Shown: piece after piece, positions 1-7,962 of the stretch | Layout: every line of letters starts with the position of its first letter | Numbering within the stretch: the first letter of the stretch is position 1 | Assembly: GCA_035550375.1 (NCBI GenBank) | Contig: DASZPH010000019.1 | Location: forward strand, 62,001-126,000 | Length of the DNA: 64,000 nt | Reading direction: 5' to 3' | Source of the DNA: DASSFG01 sp035550375 | GTDB lineage: Bacteria; Planctomycetota; Planctomycetia; Pirellulales; JAICIG01 | The notes under the pieces: generated by a model | Database searches by the model: none | Told to the model about the DNA's origin: nothing | Seen by the model: only the letters and a program-made list of their open reading frames with translations | Translations under genes and position numbers: made by a program

Positions 1-1
1 A

Positions 2-907
2 GCGAAGATCCGAGCCTGGGTGAGTGAGGTCCGCGCCGCCACCAGCCGCCCGTTTCAGCTCAATGTTTGGATTCCCGATCCGCCGCCCAAGCGCGATCCG
101 GCGGCGGAAGCGAGCGTTCGCGATTTCCTGAAGAGGTGGGGACCGGAAGTGCCGGCTGCGGCCGGCGACGCGCTTCCGCCGAGGTTTGACGAACAGTGCG
201 AAACGTTGCTCGAACTCAAGCCCACGGCCGTTTCGTCGATCATGGGCCTCTTTCCGCCGGAGTATGTTTCCCGGCTGAAAGAGGCGGGGATCGCCTGGTT
301 CGCCACCGCCACGACGCTGGCGGAGGCCAAACGAGCCGAGGCGGCAGGGGCCGATGCGATCATCGCCCAGGGTTTTGAGGCCGGCGGACACCGCGGCTCG
401 TTCAACGCCGCCGAGGCCGAACGCCAGTGTGTGGGGCTGTTCGCCTTGCTGCCGCGGCTGGCGGATCATCTTGACGTGCCGATCATCGCGGCCGGGGGCA
501 TCGGCGACGGCCGCGGGGTCGCGGCGGCGCTGACGCTTGGCGCCGGCGCCGCCATGATCGGCACGGCCTTTCTGCGGTGTCCCGAAGCAAAGGCGCACCC
601 GGCCTGGGCCGACGCGCTGGCTCAGCTCGAACCGGAAGGCACCACGCTGACTCGCGCCTTCACCGGCCGCTTGGGCCGGTCGATCGCCACCGACTACGTG
701 GCCGCCTGGCGTGAACCGGGCGCGCCCCTTCCGGCGCCCTATCCCGTGCAGCGCGGCCTGACGGGCGCGATGAAACAAGCGGGGGCCGCGGCGGGCGACC
801 ACCATCGGATGCAGGTCTGGGCCGGGCAATCGGCCGCCATGTCGTGTCTGAGGCCGGCCGGCGAGTTGGTCCGCGAGATCTGGGAACAGGCGCAGACATT
901 TTTGTAG
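2..907 (+). CDS. Nitronate monooxygenase (2-nitropropane dioxygenase family), 5' partial
   Basis: The reading frame is open from base 2, so the true start lies left of the window; the first visible residues (AKIRAWVSEVRAATSRPFQL) match the strand before the family's N-L/V-x-x-P segment. FMN-dependent enzymes of this family oxidise alkyl nitronates in the cytoplasm using a TIM barrel. Visible signatures are AQGFEAGGHRG, which holds the catalytic histidine, and the phosphate-binding PIIAAGGIGDGRG followed by GAGAAMIGTAFL. The C-terminal lid ends normally at TAG. About 300 residues are visible, so only a short N-terminal piece is missing. The physiological substrate cannot be told from sequence. 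Nothing downstream is co-transcribed; the next 500 bases hold only a gene remnant. Confidence 0.88.
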   Translation, partial: AKIRAWVSEVRAATSRPFQLNVWIPDPPPKRDPAAEASVRDFLKRWGPEVPAAAGDALPPRFDEQCETLLELKPTAVSSIMGLFPPEYVSRLKEAGIAWFATATTLAEAKRAEAAGADAIIAQGFEAGGHRGSFNAAEAERQCVGLFALLPRLADHLDVPIIAAGGIGDGRGVAAALTLGAGAAMIGTAFLRCPEAKAHPAWADALAQLEPEGTTLTRAFTGRLGRSIATDYVAAWREPGAPLPAPYPVQRGLTGAMKQAGAAAGDHHRMQVWAGQSAAMSCLRPAGELVREIWEQAQTFL

Positions 908-970
908 CGGCCAAAGCGAGACGCGGGCGGCCCCCGCAGTAAGCCATCCTAGGTTGACGGAGGGAAAACG

Positions 971-1330
971 ATGTCAGCCAGAGTAGTGCAGGCATTGCTG
1001 GTTCTGGCGGACGGATGCAGGGGTCGCCCAATTTCGTAACCTGAACGATTTGACGGTCCTCGACGTTGCTGGCAAAAGCGTTACGGGGGCGGCCTTAGGA
1101 TCGCTTGCGCGCCACAATCGGCTCTTTTCCCTTTGTGGGACTTTCACCGACGAAGGTTGCGCGTCATCGGTAAGGTCCCATTTTCGCAGCTAGGACAGAT
1201 TGGTCTTCCTGGCAAGCAGGTAACCGCGGAAGGTTTGTGCCACGTAGAACAGCCAACGACTTGCTGGAAGAATCAGCACGTTTGCTCCACCTCGCCAGAT
1301 GGGCTGCGGGACTCTTGTCGCTTCGTGTAG
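971..1330 (+). pseudogene. Decayed leucine-rich-repeat gene remnant
   Basis: No intact gene fits here, but fragments in two frames resemble planctomycete LRR proteins of the pattern LxxLxxLxLxGTxVTDAGLxxL. Frame A (1032-1193) reads LTVLDVAGKSVTGAALGSL and then FSLCGTFTDEGCA before a TAG at 1191. After a frame change, frame B (1133-1330) continues with LGQIGLPGKQVTAEGLCHVE. A possible old start lies at 971. The spacing of repeats is right for one parent gene broken by small indels. Such proteins are very abundant in Planctomycetes, so a dead copy is unsurprising. The call rests on repeat pattern alone. The rest of 908-1396 shows nothing else. Confidence 0.5.
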
Positions 1331-1396
1331 CTGAAATTCGGCCGCGAGCCTAGACATCGAGACGACCAGTTTTTTTCAGGAACTCAGCTACGGATC

Positions 1397-1439
1397 TTGA
1401 CGACGTTCAATTGAACGCTAAAATGCGTTCAATTGAACG
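1397..1439 (+). promoter_or_regulatory. Promoter with two palindromic operators for blaI-M56 operon
   Basis: A -35 box TTGACG (1397-1402) and a -10 box TAAAAT (1419-1424) are separated by 16 bp. The perfect palindrome CGTTCAATTGAACG occurs twice, at 1404-1417 inside the spacer and at 1426-1439 over the expected transcription start, 22 bp centre to centre (two helical turns). This is the layout expected for autorepression by the BlaI-type dimer encoded just downstream. The motif lacks the TACA/TGTA half sites of staphylococcal bla/mec operators, so assignment to this BlaI is inferred from position. Confidence 0.75.
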
Positions 1440-1457
1440 TATATCCTGGAGATGAAA

Positions 1458-1841
1458 ATGCCAAGGCGACCTCCGCTGGCCAAGTCGGAACTGGAGCTGG
1501 CCCGCATCGTGTGGCGGCTGGGAGAGGCCACGGTGCGGCAGGTACTCGAAGAGCTGCCGCGCGAACGGGGGCTCGATTTCGCCACCGTGCAGACCTACCT
1601 GCGGCGGCTGGAAGCCAAGGGCTATCTGCGCGTCAGCCAGCGGGGACGGACGAACGTCTACAGCTCGCGCGTCGAGCCCGACCGGGTCTTGGGCGAGGTG
1701 GTGCGAGATTTTCTTGACCGCGTCTTCGACGGCCGGCCGCTGCCGCTTGTGCAGCAGTTGATCACCGACCCCGACCTCTCCGACGAGGAAATCGACGAGC
1801 TGCAGCGCACGCTCGATCAACTCAGGGAGCGCAAGAAATGA
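1458..1841 (+). CDS. BlaI/MecI/CopY-family winged-helix repressor
   Basis: A 127-residue DNA-binding repressor of the Penicillinase_R family. The winged helix spans roughly residues 7-75: LAKSELELARIVWRLGEATV, then the recognition helix region FATVQTYLRRLEAKGYL and the wing with RVSQRGRTNVYS. The C-terminal dimerisation helix ends in LSDEEIDELQRTLDQL. Length matches the family. An ATG at 1452 touches the GGAG box (1448-1451), so the in-frame ATG at 1458, six bases after it, is the likelier start. The stop overlaps the next start (ATGA), so it is translationally coupled to the M56 receptor. Family knowledge: the receptor triggers cleavage or inactivation of the repressor. The inducing signal is unknown. 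Confidence 0.92.
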   Translation: MPRRPPLAKSELELARIVWRLGEATVRQVLEELPRERGLDFATVQTYLRRLEAKGYLRVSQRGRTNVYSSRVEPDRVLGEVVRDFLDRVFDGRPLPLVQQLITDPDLSDEEIDELQRTLDQLRERKK

Positions 1842-4015
1842 CACCAGAATCGGAAGGTCTCGCCAGCCTGGTCGTCAGCCAAATCTGGCAGGTTACGGCG
1901 GTTGCCGCCATCGCGGGCCTGGCGGCAAGCCTGTTCTGCCGCCGCCGACCGCGGCTGGCGTACCTGTTGGGGCTCGTCGTCCTGGCGAAATGCTGGGTGC
2001 CGCCGACGTGGAGCAGCCCCATCGGTCTGTTTTGTTGGCCGGGACAAGAACAGGGGCTTGCACCCGAGAACCCTTCCCGACGTGTGTCCGACGCCGAAAG
2101 GCCGACGAAGATCGAGACCCCCGGCGAGGCTTCGCCCCTGGCTGTGGGCCCCGTCGACACGGAGGCCGCGGAACTTGAGTACGACGATTTGCCGCGGGAA
2201 CCTCGCGCGACTAGCCTGGCCATGTCGCTGGGCGGAATCTGGCTGTCGGGCGCACTCGGCCTGGCGTCGTTTGCCCTGATCCAGAACTGGTGTTGGCGAA
2301 AGAGGCTGGGGCCGTTCATCTCGTTTCACGGCCGATCGCCCGATTTGCTGACGAGCGAGCTTGCCAATCGAGTCGGCCTGTGGCGGCGGCCGCGGGTGAG
2401 GATCTCGGCCGCCGCCGCGGGACCCGCCGTCTTCGGGCTGCTGCGGCCTACGATCGTTCTGCCTGCACCGCTCCTTACCAACAGAATCGAGAGCCGGCTG
2501 GAGATGGTGCTGGCGCACGAGATGGTTCATATCCGGCGCGGCGACCTGATGGTCGGCACCGTCCAATGGATCACACAGATTGTCTGGTGGTTCAACCCCT
2601 TGATCTGGCTGACATGCCGGCAGCTCACGCGAGAGCGGGAACGCTGCTGCGACGAAGACGTGCTGGCCCTCCTGCGGTGTCCGCCGGCCTCCTACGCCCA
2701 ATGCCTGCTCGACGTGTTGCGGTTGAGCCGAGGTTTGCCCGTGTTGCCGGCGTTCCCCGGCATGAGCGCGGTCGACATCACGCGTCGCCGCTTCGAGCAC
2801 ATCCTGCGATGCCCGACCGACGCCAGGAGGCACACACGCGCGGGCTATTGTCTGCTCGCCCTTGCCCTGCTGGGCATCGTCCTGCCAGGCGCCCCACTCA
2901 CCAAGGCCGCGCCCCCTGCCCGCGAAGCAGCAGGCCGAAACACAAACGCAGTGGGCGAAGAGCCTCAGGAGACAACGTCACAAGTTCCGCAGGATCCGTC
3001 AAGTTCGGCGCCCGACGACGAATTGAAGAAAGATTCGCGCAAGGGAAACCTGAGGCAGGTCGATGACACTCCCCGTCAGGCAGCGGCAGACAACCCAGAG
3101 GTCGAGCCGTCACCGGAACTCAGGCAGGCCATCGACCGGGGAGTGAACTTTCTCAAGGCCGCGCAACAAAATGACGGCCATTGGGCGGATCCGATCGGTT
3201 ATCCCGGAGGCATTACGGCTATGTGTACATTGGCCCTGGTTCGGTCGGGGGTCAAGCCCGAGGATCGCTGCATCCGGCGCGCGGTCGACTACCTGCGTCA
3301 CCTCAGTCCGACCAGGACCTACAGCACGGCACTGCAGACGATGGTCTTTTGCGCCGTCGATCCGGGGAGGGACCGGGAACGGATCCAACAGAACGTGGAC
3401 TGGCTGTGCGCGCAGCAAAAAGTGGTCGGTCCGTTCGTCGGAGCGTGGGCCTATCCCGAAGCGGAAGGGGACAACTCCAACACGGGATTTGCCATCATGG
3501 CCCTCTACGAAGCGGAGCAGGCCGGCGTAAAGGCGCCCGCCGCCGTCTGGCGGCTCGCTCTGGACTACTGGCTAAACAGCCAGAACCCGAACGGTTCATG
3601 GGGCTATAAGCCGCAAACGGGGGGCACGGGCACGATGACGGCGACGGGCCTGTTCAGCACGGCGGTGGCCACCAAGGTGCTCGACGAACGGCGACCCGAT
3701 CAGCCCGGCCCGAAAGCGATCGACCGAGCCACCGGATGGATCGCCAGAAACTTCTCCGCCACGAGCAATCCCGGATCGGGCGGTGTACAGAACTGGTGGT
3801 TCTACTACTTGCACGCCGTCGGCCGGGCCGGCCGTGCAACCGGTCAGCAGAAGCTGGGCGACCACGACTGGTACGCCGAAGGCGCGAAGGCTCTGTTGGC
3901 CCAGCAGCAGTTCGACGGATCGTGGCGAGGGACCGGCCACGCGGAAGATGACCCCCATGTGGCGACAAGTTGGGCACTGTTGTTCCTGGCTCAAGGAGGA
4001 GAACATGCCCGATGA
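1838..4015 (+). CDS. M56 (BlaR1-like) membrane metallopeptidase fused to a prenyltransferase/squalene-cyclase-like toroid
   Basis: A 725-residue receptor-protease partner of the upstream BlaI. N-terminal membrane segments lie near residues 10-35, 40-60 and 128-152. The zinc site HEMVH sits at 227-231, with the downstream CDED near 271-274 acting as third ligand, as in BlaR1/MecR1. A further membrane segment (about 333-352) leads to the outside. In place of the penicillin-binding sensor, a linker rich in Q, E and S leads to about 300 residues of terpene-cyclase-like repeats: AAQQNDGHW near 440, WLCAQQ, SQNPNGSWGY and LAQQQFDGSW near 687. I see no SxxK penicilloyl serine context. The fold would form an alpha/alpha toroid outside the cytoplasmic membrane. 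Ligand is unknown; an amphipathic lipid or a protein is possible but speculative. Confidence 0.85.
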   Translation: MTPESEGLASLVVSQIWQVTAVAAIAGLAASLFCRRRPRLAYLLGLVVLAKCWVPPTWSSPIGLFCWPGQEQGLAPENPSRRVSDAERPTKIETPGEASPLAVGPVDTEAAELEYDDLPREPRATSLAMSLGGIWLSGALGLASFALIQNWCWRKRLGPFISFHGRSPDLLTSELANRVGLWRRPRVRISAAAAGPAVFGLLRPTIVLPAPLLTNRIESRLEMVLAHEMVHIRRGDLMVGTVQWITQIVWWFNPLIWLTCRQLTRERERCCDEDVLALLRCPPASYAQCLLDVLRLSRGLPVLPAFPGMSAVDITRRRFEHILRCPTDARRHTRAGYCLLALALLGIVLPGAPLTKAAPPAREAAGRNTNAVGEEPQETTSQVPQDPSSSAPDDELKKDSRKGNLRQVDDTPRQAAADNPEVEPSPELRQAIDRGVNFLKAAQQNDGHWADPIGYPGGITAMCTLALVRSGVKPEDRCIRRAVDYLRHLSPTRTYSTALQTMVFCAVDPGRDRERIQQNVDWLCAQQKVVGPFVGAWAYPEAEGDNSNTGFAIMALYEAEQAGVKAPAAVWRLALDYWLNSQNPNGSWGYKPQTGGTGTMTATGLFSTAVATKVLDERRPDQPGPKAIDRATGWIARNFSATSNPGSGGVQNWWFYYLHAVGRAGRATGQQKLGDHDWYAEGAKALLAQQQFDGSWRGTGHAEDDPHVATSWALLFLAQGGEHAR

Positions 4016-4160
4016 GGCCGTGCCGTCGTAAAGGGAGACCTGGCCACGGTTTTTTGCCGGCAAAATCGGCATAGATATGCTCGGCTGCAAGCGCAAGCTC
4101 ATTCCATGTGTCAGAATGTCACAGGTGGATTCAGACCACACTTTTCGGGGGCCATTGGGC

Positions 4161-4427
4161 ATGACAACGCTTGAAAAGCGTCGGCAGGCGCTAGCGCGGC
4201 GTTTGGGAATCGATACGCAAGAGTTGGAAGCGCTCGACCGGGAAGGGGAGCCCGGTGCTCGATTTCAACACCAGCCCGGCGGCTTCTACGCCGTCTATTC
4301 GCTCGACGAAGAGAAGCAGGCATTCAAGACCTGCGTGCCTGACATCCCCTTCATGTCGCAGATCCGCGACGATCAAGGATGCGCCTACAACGTCTATTTC
4401 TGTGTTGAACGGGCCGCCTCCGCCTGA
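4161..4427 (+). CDS. Small hypothetical protein
   Basis: An 88-residue soluble protein beginning MTTLEKRRQALARRLGID. A longer in-frame extension to 4077 exists but reads as low-quality sequence, so the ATG at 4161 is preferred; no strong ribosome site is visible. The N-terminal third is a charged helix and the rest looks beta-rich (GGFYAVYSLDEEKQAF) with three cysteines near the end (TCVPDIP, GCAYNVYFC). No membrane segment or signal peptide. I do not recognise the family. It stands alone between the M56 receptor and a broken surface-protein gene. Confidence 0.5.
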   Translation: MTTLEKRRQALARRLGIDTQELEALDREGEPGARFQHQPGGFYAVYSLDEEKQAFKTCVPDIPFMSQIRDDQGCAYNVYFCVERAASA

Positions 4428-4670
4428 TTGAACAGGGCGGGCTATCTCGGCTGAATGGCCCGCCGCGTGGCGCTGCGCAATTCCGCCGACTCCACGAATC
4501 TCCTCCTTCCAATTACACTGGCCAAGGGGCGCGCCGCGGAACGGCGCCATTTCAACCGGGCAACGGGCGACGGTCGATTCAGCCGGTCCCCGCGGCAGGA
4601 GCCTGCTCGAAAGCCGGGTGCCGCTCCTAGGCAAATCCGGCTCGATCGGGAGGGAGGCGGAACGCAGAGC

Positions 4671-5368
4671 ATGGGCCACAGAGCCAGATACGGGGCGCCA
4701 AAAAGGTCGCCAGTCAGGCGTGTCGCCTCAATTCGCCACGCCGGGCCGCGCCCGATTCGATTTGAGTGGCTTGAGCGGCGCGAGTTTCTTTCGGCAAACG
4801 TCGTGGCCTATCACAACGACCCGGCAAGCTCCGGCGCCAACCTCCAGGAGACGACTCTTACGCCGGCCGACGTGAACGAGAGCATATTCGGCAAGCTGGC
4901 CACGGTTCCGCTCGATGGCCAGGTCTATGCCCAACCGCTCTACATGGAAAGCGTGGCGATCGCGATCGGGACGAACGGCGCGGGGGCAGACGCTCACAAC
5001 GTGGACGGCTCGCAGCCGACCTGGTCGGCTCGCCCGAGTTTTACGCCCGCGCCGGAGGAACGGACAAGTCATGGGTTGATGCCGCGTACAACGACCTGCT
5101 CGGCCGCAGCGCCGATTCGGGCGGGGAGGCCTACTGGCTCCAGCGGCTCGCCGGAGGCGCGAGCCGCGACGACGTGGCCTACGAATTCGCCGCTGGCGTC
5201 GAACGCGAAGAGCAGCGGATCGTCGACGACTACAAACACTACCTGGGCCGTTCGCCCGACGGGTCGGGAATCAGCTATTGGCTGGCCCAAGTCGCCAACG
5301 GCATGACTGACGAAGATCGGGCGGCGGCTTTTGTCGCCAGCCGGGAGTTTTACGACGAGCACAAGTAG
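4671..5368 (+). pseudogene. Truncated and frame-broken surface protein: propeller N-terminus joined to DUF4214 C-terminus
   Basis: From ATG 4671, behind GGGAGGGAGG, the protein starts as a planctomycete secreted giant, with FEWLERREFLSANVVAYHND and then DGQVYAQPLYMESVAI. That is the opening of propeller-containing extracellular proteins. The frame then turns to low-complexity S/T/P sequence at about 5010. In another frame, from about 5009, a clear DUF4214 module appears: LVGSPEFYARAGG, YNDLLGRSADSGGEAYWLQR, then YLGRSPDGSGISYWLAQVAN and AAAFVASREFYDEHK, stopping at 5368. The simplest reading is an internal deletion joining the two ends out of frame. A sequencing indel cannot be excluded, but it would still leave a protein with most of its middle missing. 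Confidence 0.7.
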
Positions 5369-5384
5369 TGCTTTGGCCAGTTTC

Positions 5385-5552
5385 GGGAGTTTCGAGTTCG
5401 ACGTGCACTGTCGCTTAACCGGGAGCCGACGGCGACGGCGGGACGGCGCCGAATGCCGGGCGCGAAACTATAAGTCCGCCCCAACCTCGCGGTCGCCGCT
5501 GGCTCCCGGTTAAACGACCGAAGCGTAAAATGCGGAGGTTCTGAACTGAGAC
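5385..5552. repeat. Dispersed palindromic repeat, copy A
   Basis: Two arms pair with each other: TTAACCGGGAGCCGACGGCG near 5415 and CGCCGCTGGCTCCCGGTTAA near 5495, around a core GACGGCGCCGAATGCCGG. The left flank carries CGGGAGTTTCGAGTTCGACG; the right flank, read on the minus strand, carries CAGTTCAGAACCTCCGCATT. Related copies lie at 29352-29450, 31005-31165 and 55079-55175. No open frame is supported. It fills the gap before the glycoside-hydrolase-like gene. Confidence 0.75.
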
Positions 5553-5572
5553 AGCACACAGGAGTTCTTTAG

Positions 5573-7561
5573 ATGGGATTCGCGAAAGCCACCTCCGCCG
5601 TCAGGGCCGTCGCGTTCTTGGCCCTGGCCAGTTTCAGCCCGGCCGCTTGCCCGGCGGAGACGGTCGTCGATTCCGATTTTTTCAAGGGCGGCTTCGCATC
5701 GCTGGGATGGAAGGCCGAAGGAGCCTGGGACATATTTCGCTATCCGAGCGATCCGTCAAAGAATCCCGGCCCGGTCGCCCGCTTCGCGGCCAACAAGCCT
5801 GGCGGATCGCTCACCAGGCGTTTTGTGAGGCTCGACAATCCCCACGAGCTTACGCTCTCGCTGGAATACGGCTGGGGCTGGGGGGACGTCGACCAGGGGG
5901 CCGACGCCGTTTCTTTCATGCTGCTCGACGACAAGGGGGACGGCTACGTCTTCGAGGTCCACCGCCACAAGGCCCCCTGGGCCGTGCAGTGGGGCAAGGT
6001 CGCCGCCGGCGTACCGGCCAAGGAGAAAACCTGGGCCTCGCAGGAGATCGACGCCACCACGAAGTCAATTCACGACGGCGGCGCCCTGAGCCGCCTGACC
6101 GTTTCTCGCCGGCGGCACGGCGACTGGCGGATCACGGGGGCGGATTGGAACCAGGGGGCGGGCGCCACGGTCCTGTTTACGGACGGCACGACGACGTCGT
6201 TTAGCCAACTCGTGCTGCTGGGGACGGAGAACTTCGACGAGCAGGTGTTCAATAAAATCGTCCTCTCCGTGCTGCCGCGCGGCGAGGACGCGACCACCGC
6301 GGTCGCGGCGAGCGATTTTCTGGCGAGCGTCGGGATCGTCACCACCTTTCCCGACCGGGGCCAGCCGCTGGACAAGACGATCGAGATGGTGAAGTACGCG
6401 GGCTTTCGTTGGATCCGGGGCGGCATCGAGGGCCTGACCACCGACGGCCCGACGACCCTCCAGACATACCTCAACCTGCACCGCCAGACGGGAGCCAGGT
6501 TCAGTTGGGGGCTGGTTAGCGGCGGCACCGACCTGAAGAAACTGATCGATACGGCCAGGCCGCTGGCGGAAGCCGGCGCCCTGCTGGCCTTTGAGGGGAA
6601 CAACGAGCCGAACAACTGGGGCGTGACTTATCAAGGCGAGCCGGGGGGCGGCCGTGCGCCCTCTTGGCTGGCCGTCGCCAGGCTGCAACGCGACCTGTAC
6701 GCCGCCGTGAAGAACGACCCGTTATTGAAGAAATATCCCGTCTGGTCGATCAGCGAGGGGGGCGCCGAAATCGACAACGTCGGGCTGCAGTTCCTTTCGA
6801 TCCCCACCGGCGCCGACACGACGATGCCCGCAGGGACGAAGTACGCCGACTACGCCAACGTTCACAACTACATCTACCATCCCAACTCATCAGGGCTGGA
6901 AGACAACAAAACGTGGAACGCAGCCGAACCGACCTCGGCCTGCAAGGTCGACGGTTTGTACGGCAACTACGGCGTCACTTGGGCGAAGCATTTTCGCGGT
7001 TATTCGGAAGCCGACCTGCTGACGCTGCCACGGGTGACGACCGAAACGGGCTGCACGATCGATGGCCCGATCACCGAGGAGATCCAGGCGCTTAACCTGC
7101 TGACGATGTACCTGGATCAATTCAAGCGGGGTTGGAGTCACACGGCCGTCTACCTGCTGCGCGACCGCACGGACGAAGGGGGCAACCAGAGTTTCGGTTT
7201 CTTCAAGCCCGATTACACGCCGCGCAAAGCGGCCGTGTATCTGCACAACTTGACCGCGATTCTGGCCGATGAAGGTTCCCCCGCCGGCCTCGGCCGCCTG
7301 AAATATTCCTTCTCGCACCAGCCCGTCACGATGCACGAACTGCTTTTACAGAAGCGTGACGGCAAGTTCGAACTGGTGGTCTGGAATGAGCGGCTCGAGG
7401 GAGCCGACGAGGTGACCGTAGACTTGGGCGGCCGGCGCTCCGGCGTGAAGGTCTACGATCCAACGATTGGCACCGATCCCGTTCAGTCGTCCGGCCCGAC
7501 CGATCGCCTGGCGCTCACGTTGAGCAATCACCCGCTTGTGATTGAGGTCGAGCGGGAATAG
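5573..7561 (+). CDS. Secreted glycoside-hydrolase-like protein (clan A type TIM barrel)
   Basis: A 662-residue exported protein with a signal peptide (VAFLALASFSPAACPAE). Residues about 30-230 look like a beta-sandwich, concanavalin-like module (FKGGFASLGWKAEGAWDIFR). From about 250 a TIM barrel follows: VGIVTTFPDRGQPLDKTIEM, the predicted acid/base glutamate E345 in EGNNEPNNWG, and the nucleophile candidate E491 in VTTETGC, with VHNYIYHPNSSG between. The two-glutamate layout is that of clan GH-A enzymes such as GH39, but I cannot name the family or substrate. A C-terminal beta domain (LVVWNERLEGADEVTVDLGG) resembles those after GH barrels. Start follows GGAG. It appears monocistronic. Confidence 0.75.
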   Translation: MGFAKATSAVRAVAFLALASFSPAACPAETVVDSDFFKGGFASLGWKAEGAWDIFRYPSDPSKNPGPVARFAANKPGGSLTRRFVRLDNPHELTLSLEYGWGWGDVDQGADAVSFMLLDDKGDGYVFEVHRHKAPWAVQWGKVAAGVPAKEKTWASQEIDATTKSIHDGGALSRLTVSRRRHGDWRITGADWNQGAGATVLFTDGTTTSFSQLVLLGTENFDEQVFNKIVLSVLPRGEDATTAVAASDFLASVGIVTTFPDRGQPLDKTIEMVKYAGFRWIRGGIEGLTTDGPTTLQTYLNLHRQTGARFSWGLVSGGTDLKKLIDTARPLAEAGALLAFEGNNEPNNWGVTYQGEPGGGRAPSWLAVARLQRDLYAAVKNDPLLKKYPVWSISEGGAEIDNVGLQFLSIPTGADTTMPAGTKYADYANVHNYIYHPNSSGLEDNKTWNAAEPTSACKVDGLYGNYGVTWAKHFRGYSEADLLTLPRVTTETGCTIDGPITEEIQALNLLTMYLDQFKRGWSHTAVYLLRDRTDEGGNQSFGFFKPDYTPRKAAVYLHNLTAILADEGSPAGLGRLKYSFSHQPVTMHELLLQKRDGKFELVVWNERLEGADEVTVDLGGRRSGVKVYDPTIGTDPVQSSGPTDRLALTLSNHPLVIEVERE

Positions 7562-7695
7562 CGGCCCTCTTGGACAGACAGTTTGATCGAGGGATCCGAC
7601 ACTCCTGCCCCCTGGGGAAACTCTTGACCGCCAGCGGTGGTAGGTGCTAACATTTTCTGAATGAATCATTCTTGGCCATTAATCAAATGATTTTT

Positions 7696-7828
7696 GGTCA
7701 TCGGCGTCCATGAGGAAGGGAGTCCAGGCGGACTTGGGCGCCTTTTGCAAAATCGGGCCGGCGTCGGCCCACCCGGGGAGTGCTCACTTTCTCCGTCCCC
7801 GACGGTGGGCCGGCGCACGCCGATGACC
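7696..7828. repeat. Inverted-repeat intergenic element
   Basis: GGTCATCGGCGT (7696-7707) and its exact complement ACGCCGATGACC (7817-7828) enclose a second nested pair (GCCCACC and GGTGGGC). The 7562-7962 gap holds no convincing gene. It may be a small non-autonomous element or a long transcribed hairpin between the converging genes at 7561 and 7963. No second copy was seen in the window. Confidence 0.4.
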
Positions 7829-7962
7829 GTCGCCCCGTCGGCCACGGTGACCCGATGTGTGCGCCAGAGCGGTGCTCTATCTCATCGTGCGAGTCACGCT
7901 CGTTCCCATGGTCATACCTGGTGAACGACGCCGTGCGGTTGCACGCGCCCCCCCTTAGGCGA

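Noticed and set aside
4455..4670. N-terminal extension of the surface-protein remnant
   Set aside because: Low-quality basic sequence; ATG 4671 has a purine-rich site and leads directly to the surface-protein leader.
7694..7924. A 76-codon open frame
   Set aside because: Runs through the inverted repeat, no ribosome site, no protein-like pattern.
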